Below, piece by piece: positions 51,322 to 59,443 of a stretch of DNA of 64,000 nucleotides. Below the pieces are notes generated by a model. The model ran no database searches. It saw only the letters and a list, made by a program, of their open reading frames with translations, and was not told the DNA's origin. The stretch's first letter is position 1. Every line of letters starts with the position of its first letter. This stretch comes from an uncultured Eubacterium sp. (lineage in GTDB: Bacteria; Bacillota; Clostridia; Lachnospirales; Lachnospiraceae): assembly GCA_934322085.1 (NCBI GenBank), contig CAKRGF010000002.1, positions 79,228 to 143,227 on the forward strand. The letters run 5' to 3'. A program made the translations under genes and the position numbers.

Positions 51322-51880
51322 TAGTTTCCTCCCAAAACCATATATTTCCCTTTGCGTTTATCTCTTCATTTTCTAAAAAAATATCCATAATTGCGTTCCC
51401 TTTTTGTTTTTCTATAGCAACAATACTTTTTAATCGCAGTACGGTCTCAAATCCTGTATCCTGATCTGTAACAAGAATTTTTCTATCATCTTTTTGAATG
51501 TAATCAATTGTTCGTATTATCTCATTTTTAAATTCTTCATATGAAATCGGCTTCAATAAATATTGAAACGCTTGAACCCCAAAGCTTTGCTGCATATATT
51601 CTGGATAACTTGTCAAAAATGTAATAATCAAATCATTTGCTGTTAGTTCACGAAGCTTATTCGCTAAATCTATCCCACTTATATTCGGCATTTCCATATC
51701 TAATAAAATTATATCATAATAATCTGGTTCTCTTTGTATTTTTTCAAGTAAAACTGCACCAGAAACAAAAAAATCATATTCAATCACTTCTTCGGTCGAA
51801 ATAGAAAACTGTAATATGTACTCTTTAATTTTTTCTCCATTTTCTGGTTTATCATCACAATAAGCTATTCTCAGCAGCAT
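51287..51880 (-). CDS. AgrA-like response regulator with truncated LytTR domain
   Basis: 197 residues. A complete receiver domain (acidic pair in IAYCDDKPE, phospho-acceptor LLDMEMPN, lysine in LLKPISYEEF). The DNA-binding LytTR domain starts at about residue 132 (ILVTDQDTGFETVLRLKSIVAIEKQ) but breaks off after two or three strands, at NEEINAKGNIWFWEE, about 40-50 residues short. The last codons overlap the kinase gene by 35 nt. Family members usually have about 235-245 residues. The gene may have suffered a deletion and may no longer bind DNA. Confidence 0.8.
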   Translation of the reverse strand: MLLRIAYCDDKPENGEKIKEYILQFSISTEEVIEYDFFVSGAVLLEKIQREPDYYDIILLDMEMPNISGIDLANKLRELTANDLIITFLTSYPEYMQQSFGVQAFQYLLKPISYEEFKNEIIRTIDYIQKDDRKILVTDQDTGFETVLRLKSIVAIEKQKGNAIMDIFLENEEINAKGNIWFWEETNGISICHFLYI

Positions 51881-51912
51881 AACATAACCTCTTCCCTTAA
51901 ATACTTGTTTCT

Positions 51913-51941
51913 ATTATATCACTTCCTACAAAAAAATGAGA
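51913..51941 (-). promoter_or_regulatory. Promoter of the two-component operon
   Basis: Minus strand -10 TATAAT (51913-51918) with a weak -35 TTCTCA (51936-51941) at 17-bp spacing. A weak -35 is what an activator-dependent promoter should show. Confidence 0.55.
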
Positions 51942-51949
51942 AATAATTT

Positions 51950-51979
51950 ATGAACGGTCAATTTTTCAATATGAATGGT
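51950..51979 (-). promoter_or_regulatory. LytTR-type activator binding site
   Basis: Minus strand ACCATTCAT and ACCGTTCAT, two 9-bp direct repeats separated by 12 bp. This fits the LytTR rule of two imperfect repeats (W-M-M-G-T-T-N-R-K) with 12-13 bp between; the second repeat agrees at every position and the first at all but one. It sits directly upstream of the -35 region of the response regulator promoter. Confidence 0.65.
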
Positions 51980-52122
51980 ATTATTAATAAGCGTAAAGTA
52001 TTGGAATCCTAAAAATCCAGAAATTTTATAACAAAAACAACAATACCTCTTTCTAAGGAATCGACACCATTCGGCATAAAATGCATACATTACTAATATA
52101 CAGTTATGGAGGAAGTTAGCAG

Positions 52123-53022
52123 ATGAATCGAGTTCGTAAAGCGGTTTTTTCAGAGACTTTGCATAAACAGGGGATTTTAGGAAAAGGCATCGGAATTGCA
52201 ATTGTTGACACTGGGCTTTTTCCTCATCCGGATTACCGCTCGCGCATCACGGGCTGGTACGATGCACTCTACCAAAAGCCTGCACCTTATGATGACAACG
52301 GCCATGGAAGCCATGTTGCCGGAATTGCCGCTGGCGCAGGAACCGCTTCCTATGGAAAATACAAGGGCATCGCACCTCAGGCAAATTTAATCGGCGTCAA
52401 AGTATTAAATAATAAAGGGAATGGCACCATTCATGACATCATGAATGGTCTTCAGTGGATTCTCAAAAATCAGGAGCGTTTAAAAATCCGCATCGTCAAT
52501 ATTTCCATCGGCACGAATGACCGCCACGCCTATCCTGAAGACAGCGCTTTTGTCCGCAAAGTCAATCAGCTCTGGGATGCCGGTATCGTCGTAATTGCAG
52601 CAGCTGGAAATCAGGGACCTGCTCCGCAGACCATCAGCGCGCCTGGCAATTCCCGGAAAATCATTACTGTTGGTTCCTATGATTTTGCCGAAAGAACCGG
52701 TGAGCTTCCTTCCTCTCACTCCGGCGCAGGACCTACATTTTCCTGCATCAAAAAACCAGACGTCGTTGCGCCTGGTTCTCATATTATCAGCTGCTGCCCA
52801 CCGGATAAAGGAAACGGCTCTTTCTACTCAAAAAAAAGCGGCACATCCATGTCTACACCGATTGTGAGCGGAGCCATTGCCCTGCTTTTGAGTAAATATC
52901 CTTCCATGAGTCCAAGAGAGACAAAAATCCGGCTGAAAAATTCCAGCACGGATCTTTCTCTCCCTCACACACGCCAAGGGTGGGGGTACTTAAATATTCC
53001 TTCCCTACTTGGTACCTTCTGA
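52123..53022 (+). CDS. Subtilisin-like serine protease without signal peptide
   Basis: 299 residues. S8 catalytic triad visible: D in IAIVDTGLF, H in DDNGHGSHVAGI, S in SGTSMSTPIVSGA; the oxyanion asparagine is in AAAGNQGP. There is no signal peptide or long pro-region, so it resembles intracellular subtilisins, although the short N-terminal stretch MNRVRKAVFSETLHKQ could be a minimal propeptide. GGAGG 11 nt upstream. Its 3' end overlaps the convergent glycogen phosphorylase gene by 18 bp. Confidence 0.88.
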   Translation: MNRVRKAVFSETLHKQGILGKGIGIAIVDTGLFPHPDYRSRITGWYDALYQKPAPYDDNGHGSHVAGIAAGAGTASYGKYKGIAPQANLIGVKVLNNKGNGTIHDIMNGLQWILKNQERLKIRIVNISIGTNDRHAYPEDSAFVRKVNQLWDAGIVVIAAAGNQGPAPQTISAPGNSRKIITVGSYDFAERTGELPSSHSGAGPTFSCIKKPDVVAPGSHIISCCPPDKGNGSFYSKKSGTSMSTPIVSGAIALLLSKYPSMSPRETKIRLKNSSTDLSLPHTRQGWGYLNIPSLLGTF

Positions 53023-55269
53023 CAAATGCCAAATTTCATCATTGTACTGTGAAATCGTGCGGTCAGACGAAAAGAAACCAGCTTTTGAAATATTGACAAG
53101 CATTTTCTTTGCCCATTCATCCCGGTTCTCATAATCTGCATAGGCTTTTTCTTTGGCTTCCACATACGCTCTGTAATCTGGGAATGTCATAAACCAGTCT
53201 TTATTCAACAGTTCATTATAAAGTCTCGTAAGCATCGTCTTATCACCAAGTTTCAGCATTTTTTTGCTGACAATGAAATCAACAGCTTCTTTTAACTCCG
53301 AATCCTTTTCATAATAATCTTTGGAGCAGTAATCCCCACGCTCATAACGGGCAATTACCGTATCACTGTCTTCTCCGAAAACATAAATGTTATCATCGCC
53401 AACAAGCTCATGAATTTCCACATTGGCACCATCCTCGGTTCCCAAAGTAACCGCACCATTTAGCATAAACTTCATGTTTCCGGTACCACTCGCTTCTTTG
53501 GAGGCAAGCGAAATCTGCTCCGAAATATCACAAGCCGGTATCAGTTTCTCAGCCTTTGTAACATTATAGTTTTCCACCATAACAACCTGCAGATATTTTC
53601 TCACCTTGCGGTCCTTTTCAATCAGACGCTGCAAGCACAAAATCAAATGAATAATATCCTTGGCAATGATATATGCTGGTGCAGCCTTTGCTCCAAACAA
53701 AAGAACAATTGGACGCTTCGGAATCTTACCTGCCTTAATTTCCAGATATTTGTGAATTGCATACAATGCATTTAACTGTTGTCTCTTATACTCATGCAGT
53801 CTCTTAATCTGAATATCATAAATCGCATTGTCTAATAACTTAATTCCCTGTGTCTGTTTTAAATAAGAAGCAAGAGCTTTTTTATTTGCCTCTTTAATTT
53901 CTAATAATCTTCCACAAACTTCTTTGTCCTCACGATAATCCAGCAGCGCATTTAATTTTTCCGCATCCTTCTTGTATTCATCTCCAATCGTTTCTGATAA
54001 AAATGAAGAAAGCAATGGATTTGCATGAAGCAGCCAGCGGCGGAAGGTAATACCGTTGGTCTTATTATTAAATTTCTCCGGATACAATGTATAAAAATTA
54101 TGCAGTTCTGTATTCTTTAAAATTTCAGTATGCAGATACGCAACACCGTTGACACTATGGGAAAAATGAATATCCATATGTGCCATATGCACACGCTTCT
54201 CATTATCGATAACTGCCACTTTTTCATCATGATACCGCGCATCGACAATCTCACTTAATTTCTGAATGATTGGAACAATCGCCGGTGCCACCTGTTCAAT
54301 AAATGCCAGCGGCCATTTTTCCAACGCTTCCGCCAAAATGGTATGGTTGGTGTAAGCACAGGTATTTGTTACAATTTCTACTGCTTCATCAAATGAGATT
54401 CCTTCATTTAGCAAAAGGCGAATCAGTTCCGGAATCACCATCGACGGATGTGTATCATTAATCTGAATCGCAGCATAGTCAGCAAGATCGTGCAGATTAC
54501 ACCCTCTCTCCTTTGCTTCAGACAGAATCAGCTGTGCGCCACAGCTCACCATGAAATACTGCTGATACACACGCAAAAGCCGTCCTTTGTCATCGGAATC
54601 ATCCGGATATAAAAACAAAGTCAGATTCTTTTGAATATCCTGCTTATTAAATTCAATTCCATCATGGACAATCGTTTCATCCACGGAATCCAAATCAAAC
54701 AAATGAAGACGGTTAGTCCGGTTTTCATAACCGGTCACCAAAATATCATACATAACTGCCTTCACATCAAACCTGCCAAAAGAAACCGTAAAGGACTTGT
54801 CACTGCGAATCAGCCAGCTATCCTTATCCATCCACGGGTTCGGTTCTTCCATCTGCTTTCTCTTTTTAAATTCCTGACGGAACAAACCATAATGGTAATT
54901 TAACCCAACACCGTCACCCGGCAGAGAAAGTGTTGCGATAGAATCCAAAAAACAGGCAGCCAATCGTCCCAGACCACCGTTACCAAGAGATGGCTCCGGT
55001 TCATATTCCTCTAAATCCGAAAGGCTTTTTCCAGCATCAGAAAGTTCTTTTTTCACCTCGTCATAAAGACCAAGGTTAATTAAGTTATTACTAAGCAGTT
55101 TTCCAATCAAAAATTCTGCTGATATGTAATACAGTTTTTTCTTTCCTGTATTTTGTTCTTTTTCCTCTGCTTTTTTCTGCACCAGAGTAATTAGTGCATG
55201 ATAAAGTTCTTCCTCCCTGCATTCGCTGATTTCTCTGCCATAACATTCCCTTACGATTTTTGCTAACAT
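53005..55269 (-). CDS. glgP: Glycogen/maltodextrin phosphorylase
   Basis: 754 residues, a little shorter than typical (about 800). YISAEFLIGKLLSNNL, GNGGLGRLAACFLDS, the RRWLLHANPLLS segment and the pyridoxal-phosphate lysine region EASGTGNMKFMLNGAVTLGTEDGANVEI identify it. Releases glucose 1-phosphate from alpha-1,4-glucans in the cytoplasm. AAAGGA precedes the start. No other glycogen gene is in the window. It ends tail-to-tail over the subtilase gene without room for a terminator between them. Confidence 0.93.
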   Translation of the reverse strand: MLAKIVRECYGREISECREEELYHALITLVQKKAEEKEQNTGKKKLYYISAEFLIGKLLSNNLINLGLYDEVKKELSDAGKSLSDLEEYEPEPSLGNGGLGRLAACFLDSIATLSLPGDGVGLNYHYGLFRQEFKKRKQMEEPNPWMDKDSWLIRSDKSFTVSFGRFDVKAVMYDILVTGYENRTNRLHLFDLDSVDETIVHDGIEFNKQDIQKNLTLFLYPDDSDDKGRLLRVYQQYFMVSCGAQLILSEAKERGCNLHDLADYAAIQINDTHPSMVIPELIRLLLNEGISFDEAVEIVTNTCAYTNHTILAEALEKWPLAFIEQVAPAIVPIIQKLSEIVDARYHDEKVAVIDNEKRVHMAHMDIHFSHSVNGVAYLHTEILKNTELHNFYTLYPEKFNNKTNGITFRRWLLHANPLLSSFLSETIGDEYKKDAEKLNALLDYREDKEVCGRLLEIKEANKKALASYLKQTQGIKLLDNAIYDIQIKRLHEYKRQQLNALYAIHKYLEIKAGKIPKRPIVLLFGAKAAPAYIIAKDIIHLILCLQRLIEKDRKVRKYLQVVMVENYNVTKAEKLIPACDISEQISLASKEASGTGNMKFMLNGAVTLGTEDGANVEIHELVGDDNIYVFGEDSDTVIARYERGDYCSKDYYEKDSELKEAVDFIVSKKMLKLGDKTMLTRLYNELLNKDWFMTFPDYRAYVEAKEKAYADYENRDEWAKKMLVNISKAGFFSSDRTISQYNDEIWHLSEGTK

Positions 55270-55308
55270 AAAATAATTCCTTTCTAATTTAATAGTAAAT
55301 CAAAATAT

Positions 55309-56985
55309 TTATAATGTAAAATTGATTTCTCTTCCACCGGAGCCAATCGTAATCTGATAAACCGCATCTTTTCGTTCGCCAAGCGTGGCTGTAATCTGAT
55401 ATGTTCCCTCTCCGACATTTACAACATAATTTCCTTTTTCATCCGTTGTAGATGTGAAAATACTTCCATCGGTCAAATTCTCACAGACAATCGAAGCTTC
55501 CGCTAAAGCTGCCCCCTTCTCATCTACTACAATACCAGTTACTCTTCTTTGGTCAACCACTCGGATAATTGCGGAAATTTCAATCATACGGTCTGCATTT
55601 TCCTCATCACTTACTGTAATCTGCACACGATATTCACCAACACCAGACACTTTACCACTGAGTGTTCCCGTCTCTGCATCCATTTTCAAACCAGCTGGTA
55701 ATGAAATAGCGGCATAACTATAGGTCCCGCTTCCACCTAAGACCTGAATAAACGGCATCTGTTCTAACTGGGTACCGGTCACAACAACCATATCCTCCGC
55801 TTTTGCCACAATAGCGGATTCATTTCCAATATATACATGTATCACCTTTGTTAGTTTTGCTCCCACCTCGTCGGTTGCTTGAATAGTAATATCTGTTCCT
55901 ACCGTTATCGTTGTCAATGTACCGGAAAAAATAATTTTATTATTCTGAATTTTGCGTGTGATTCCCGGAATCTCCCCAGTGATTTGATAAGAAAGATTGC
56001 CGCAGCCATACTCACTTAAGTCTACCGTTTTATACCACTCATCACCAACTACACCAAGCCATTTTTCTTCTTTAGGTCCGCTTAATTTTGAAAACAGTGC
56101 CTGCGCTTCCATCGTTTTTACGCCATTCCCTGGCAAATCCGAGATTGTAACCCGGACATACGAGTCTTTTTCCACGTTAAAATTATCTGTCAAATTAACA
56201 TCGTAAGTACGATTATCATAATTGCGGATACCTGCTACAGAATAAGTGCGGTTATAAGTTCCATACGAATAACGCTTTCCTTCTAATTTAAACTGTTTAT
56301 CCGTCAATGTCTTCGCCTTGTCTAAGGATACCCGGACAACATCATCGCTTAATACTTCCACGGAAGCAATACTGACACTGTTGGTTGACATTACTGTTAA
56401 TTTCAAACTTGCTGTCTTTTTACTGCCTTCTACTGATGCTGCTTTAATTGTTACATTTCCCGCTTTGATTCCTTTTACTACGCCATCTTTTGTAATCGTT
56501 GCAATTTTTTTATTGGAAGATGACCAGGAAACTTTTTTATAACTTTTACTATCTGGCTTAACCACTGCCTTTAGTGTCAGACTATTTCCAACATATAACT
56601 GATTTTTAGGCTTTCCAATGGCAACGGATGTCACTTTTTTTACTACAGTCACCGTAATTTTGGCTTTTTTCTTCTTATTCTTTTTGGATGTTACAGTAAT
56701 CTTACATTTTCCGGTTTTAACGCCTTTCACATATCCAGATGATGAAACCGTTGCAATCTTTTTGTTGGAAGATTTATAAGAAACCTTTCTATTGGATGAA
56801 TTGTTTGGTGATACACTCACTGTGGTAGTCAGTTTCACCTTTTTACCAACTGCAACATGTACACTTGATCCATAATTGCTTTTTACTGTTACTTTTTTTA
56901 CTTTTACCCTTGCCTTTGCCTGCGGCGTCTGACACAGCATGAGTGCTGCGGCCGCAAATACAAGACACTTCACAAAACATTTCAT
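55309..56985 (-). CDS. Secreted multi-domain surface protein: BIG2 repeats and carboxypeptidase-regulatory-like domain
   Basis: About 558 residues. Signal peptide (CLVFAAAALMLCQTPQAKA), two BIG2 domains (about 30-190; VSYKSSNKKIATVSSSGYVKG and VSWSSSNKKIATITKDGVVKG), a middle beta part, an Ig-like cadherin-type domain (VLGGSGTYSYAAISLPAGLKMDAETGTLSGKVSG) and a C-terminal CarboxypepD_reg-like domain (VTGIVVDEKGAALAEASIVCENL). No LPXTG anchor or membrane helix at the end. Start at the ATG ending at 56985 behind GGAGG. Probably cell-wall associated; ligand unknown. Confidence 0.75.
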   Translation of the reverse strand: MKCFVKCLVFAAAALMLCQTPQAKARVKVKKVTVKSNYGSSVHVAVGKKVKLTTTVSVSPNNSSNRKVSYKSSNKKIATVSSSGYVKGVKTGKCKITVTSKKNKKKKAKITVTVVKKVTSVAIGKPKNQLYVGNSLTLKAVVKPDSKSYKKVSWSSSNKKIATITKDGVVKGIKAGNVTIKAASVEGSKKTASLKLTVMSTNSVSIASVEVLSDDVVRVSLDKAKTLTDKQFKLEGKRYSYGTYNRTYSVAGIRNYDNRTYDVNLTDNFNVEKDSYVRVTISDLPGNGVKTMEAQALFSKLSGPKEEKWLGVVGDEWYKTVDLSEYGCGNLSYQITGEIPGITRKIQNNKIIFSGTLTTITVGTDITIQATDEVGAKLTKVIHVYIGNESAIVAKAEDMVVVTGTQLEQMPFIQVLGGSGTYSYAAISLPAGLKMDAETGTLSGKVSGVGEYRVQITVSDEENADRMIEISAIIRVVDQRRVTGIVVDEKGAALAEASIVCENLTDGSIFTSTTDEKGNYVVNVGEGTYQITATLGERKDAVYQITIGSGGREINFTL

Positions 56986-57041
56986 ATACTTTTTATCCTC
57001 CATTCTGTATGATACTGTATATAATTTAAACATATGTCTTG

Positions 57042-59093
57042 TCAAAAAGTTGTAATATATCTTTTCAGCGTGTCACTTGACATCAAAAAATGTTTTTTTA
57101 ATGCCCGAAGCATCTTTCGCTCTAGTCCCTTTTTTACACGGATTTCAAACTCATTACCCGGGTTTATATCGCATTCGCCTGTAAACTCCGGAACTTTATC
57201 GCCAAGAAACACTACTCGTCCGGTTAAATCTGAGAAAATTCCTTCAACATTAACCTTCTTTAACGATTTCGGAAGAATTACCTTCTCATAAGTTGAAAGG
57301 TTTGCCATTCCCCAAATTTCCTTAACACCTTCCGGCACTTTCACTACAATACAATTCTTTTTATATTTCTCATAATATTTATTGGGCAGTTTTTCAGAAT
57401 CGCCAGAGGCCATTTCCATCTTTTTCAATCTCGAATTATATTGTATCACATTTGTTGTGCAAAGAACACTGCCATCTTTGGAACGAATCCACTGTCCAAA
57501 TGTTTTTTCCTGTTTGAATTTATTTAATCCACTTTTATATACAAATTGCTGTACACTGCCTCCAAAAATTGCATCATCCTCTAAAATCTCCAAATCATCT
57601 GGCAGATACAGTTCATCCAAAGTATCCAACAGATAAATGGTATGAGATTTTAGTTTTTTCAACGAGACGGGCAGCGCAAGCTTACTATCGGAATCATAAC
57701 CCGAACTATACAGCTGAACCGTATAATTAGTCCCCAGATAAGTTAGTCCTGGTGGAAGTCCATCCATATCAATTCCCCAAAACGCATTATCTCCTATATA
57801 TGTAAGTGTAAATTCTCTCATTATCTTTAAGGTATTTATACGTACCGGTATTCTATCAGAATCCCAGGAATATATCTGCCAGAATCTGCGCAGTTTGTCT
57901 GTGGACTCTCCCAAAGCAAACGCTCCCTCTTCCACCACTTCAAGGGAAGAAGGCAGATTTACCTCTACCCACTTAACTTTTTTCATCATGGACTCTTCTG
58001 AAACCATATGGGCAAACGCTTTTTTCGTTATTTTCGTCGTTCCCTCTGCAATCGTTATCGTAAGAGAACCACAATTTGCAAACGCATCCTCTTCAACAAA
58101 TACTTTTTTGGGAATCGTAATGTTCCTTGTATATTTCCGCTTTTCATTGAGTGAATACCCATATTCTCCTGCATCAAAAGCATGCGAAGAAATCCGGTTA
58201 CATTTTGCCGGTATCGTAATTTTTATTCCGCCCGTGTAATCCCCGGCAAACCGGTACAAAGTATTTCCTTTCAGAATAAATTCCCCTTCTCTCTTTGCCC
58301 CGGGCAGGTTCTTAAGCTGACAATCCATTTCTATTATAACACCAAATTCATTGGTTACAATGGTGCTGACATACTTGTCATTTTCATACTGCCTCCGCAT
58401 TCCTTTCCAGACAAGTGCCTGCTCAGATATCATCTTTCCAAGTGCCCCTTTACACTCAGACAATGTTGAATTCATGGTAATTCCCAATATATCCGTTTTA
58501 AAATATTCCCCTGTTTCGTCGAGCAGCGTATGCACCCGCCATATCGTGCCATCCTCTAACCGGCTAAACGAGCAATACCGATTCAATGCTCTCGCTGGCT
58601 CCTTTTTTGTTCCCAAATAACCGGAAAGCGAATAAGCCTTTTGATTCACCAATGACGTTTTTTTCGTCAGCATGCCATTAAATCTTGGCGGTTTCTGTTT
58701 TTTCATTCCTCCACCCGGGAAATTTAATCTGACCTTTTTGTCTAACAACTGAATTGTCAGCTTGTTTTCCGTTCCCGGCTGGATTGACATCTGATACACA
58801 TTCCCCGTTGAACTATAAGTGAATTCATAGGTTTCATCCCCAACCGCTCTTCCTGAAAACAAACGATTGTCTTTTTCATCTAAAGAAAAGAAAATAGCCT
58901 CACTTGTCACCCGCTGTATTTCAAGGGATATCATCTTATCCTTATCTGTCCAGATTCCAACAAATTCACTGCACTTTTCTGCGTATTCTTTTTGATTGTC
59001 TGACATTGCCCTCTCCCCTATCAACACCGCAATAAGTGCACACAAACAGACGCCAAGCACCATGAAAAGCAATCGTTTCTTTTTCGCTGTCAT
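57042..59093 (-). CDS. Membrane-anchored LRR_5 (BspA-like) protein
   Basis: 683 residues. N-terminal helix (LLFMVLGVCLCALIAVLIG), a beta-rich domain (about 35-290), then BspA-type leucine-rich repeats (ITIPKKVFVEEDAFANCGSLTITI, LPSSLEVVEEGAFALGES, LPDDLEILEDDAIFGG, VILPKSLKKVNVEGIFSD). Surface recognition or adhesion is the usual role of such repeats. It lies 26 nt from the thioredoxin gene and 56 nt from the BIG2 gene in the same orientation. Function not known. Confidence 0.7.
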   Translation of the reverse strand: MTAKKKRLLFMVLGVCLCALIAVLIGERAMSDNQKEYAEKCSEFVGIWTDKDKMISLEIQRVTSEAIFFSLDEKDNRLFSGRAVGDETYEFTYSSTGNVYQMSIQPGTENKLTIQLLDKKVRLNFPGGGMKKQKPPRFNGMLTKKTSLVNQKAYSLSGYLGTKKEPARALNRYCSFSRLEDGTIWRVHTLLDETGEYFKTDILGITMNSTLSECKGALGKMISEQALVWKGMRRQYENDKYVSTIVTNEFGVIIEMDCQLKNLPGAKREGEFILKGNTLYRFAGDYTGGIKITIPAKCNRISSHAFDAGEYGYSLNEKRKYTRNITIPKKVFVEEDAFANCGSLTITIAEGTTKITKKAFAHMVSEESMMKKVKWVEVNLPSSLEVVEEGAFALGESTDKLRRFWQIYSWDSDRIPVRINTLKIMREFTLTYIGDNAFWGIDMDGLPPGLTYLGTNYTVQLYSSGYDSDSKLALPVSLKKLKSHTIYLLDTLDELYLPDDLEILEDDAIFGGSVQQFVYKSGLNKFKQEKTFGQWIRSKDGSVLCTTNVIQYNSRLKKMEMASGDSEKLPNKYYEKYKKNCIVVKVPEGVKEIWGMANLSTYEKVILPKSLKKVNVEGIFSDLTGRVVFLGDKVPEFTGECDINPGNEFEIRVKKGLERKMLRALKKHFLMSSDTLKRYITTF

Positions 59094-59119
59094 TTTTTTA
59101 CTCCCCCTTCTCTTGCTTT

Positions 59120-59425
59120 TTACAGCATTGCTAAAATTTCGCTTTTAGAGGCAGCCCCAACAATTCGGTTTACCTCTTCTCCACCCTTCATAACAACCAA
59201 TGTCGGAATCGACACGACACGAAACTGCATCGTAAGTTCTCCCTGTTCATCCACATTCACTTTACCGACGCGGATGGAATCATTTTCCTCACCAATCTGC
59301 TCAATTACCGGTGATACCATCTGGCATGGTCCGCACCAGGATGCCCAGAAATCCAATAGTACCGGTTTGTCCGACTGTAATACTTCTGCTTCATAATTTT
59401 CCTTCGTTATTTCAATTGCTGCCAT
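59120..59425 (-). CDS. trxA: Thioredoxin
   Basis: 101 residues. Active site WASWCGPCQM at about 28-37, cis-proline in VSIPTLVVMKGGEEV. Reduces protein disulfides in the cytoplasm. Lies 18 nt downstream of the translational GTPase/NYN gene, so likely cotranscribed. No thioredoxin reductase gene in the window. Confidence 0.93.
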   Translation of the reverse strand: MAAIEITKENYEAEVLQSDKPVLLDFWASWCGPCQMVSPVIEQIGEENDSIRVGKVNVDEQGELTMQFRVVSIPTLVVMKGGEEVNRIVGAASKSEILAML

Positions 59426-59443
59426 TTGTCATTCCTCCAATTC

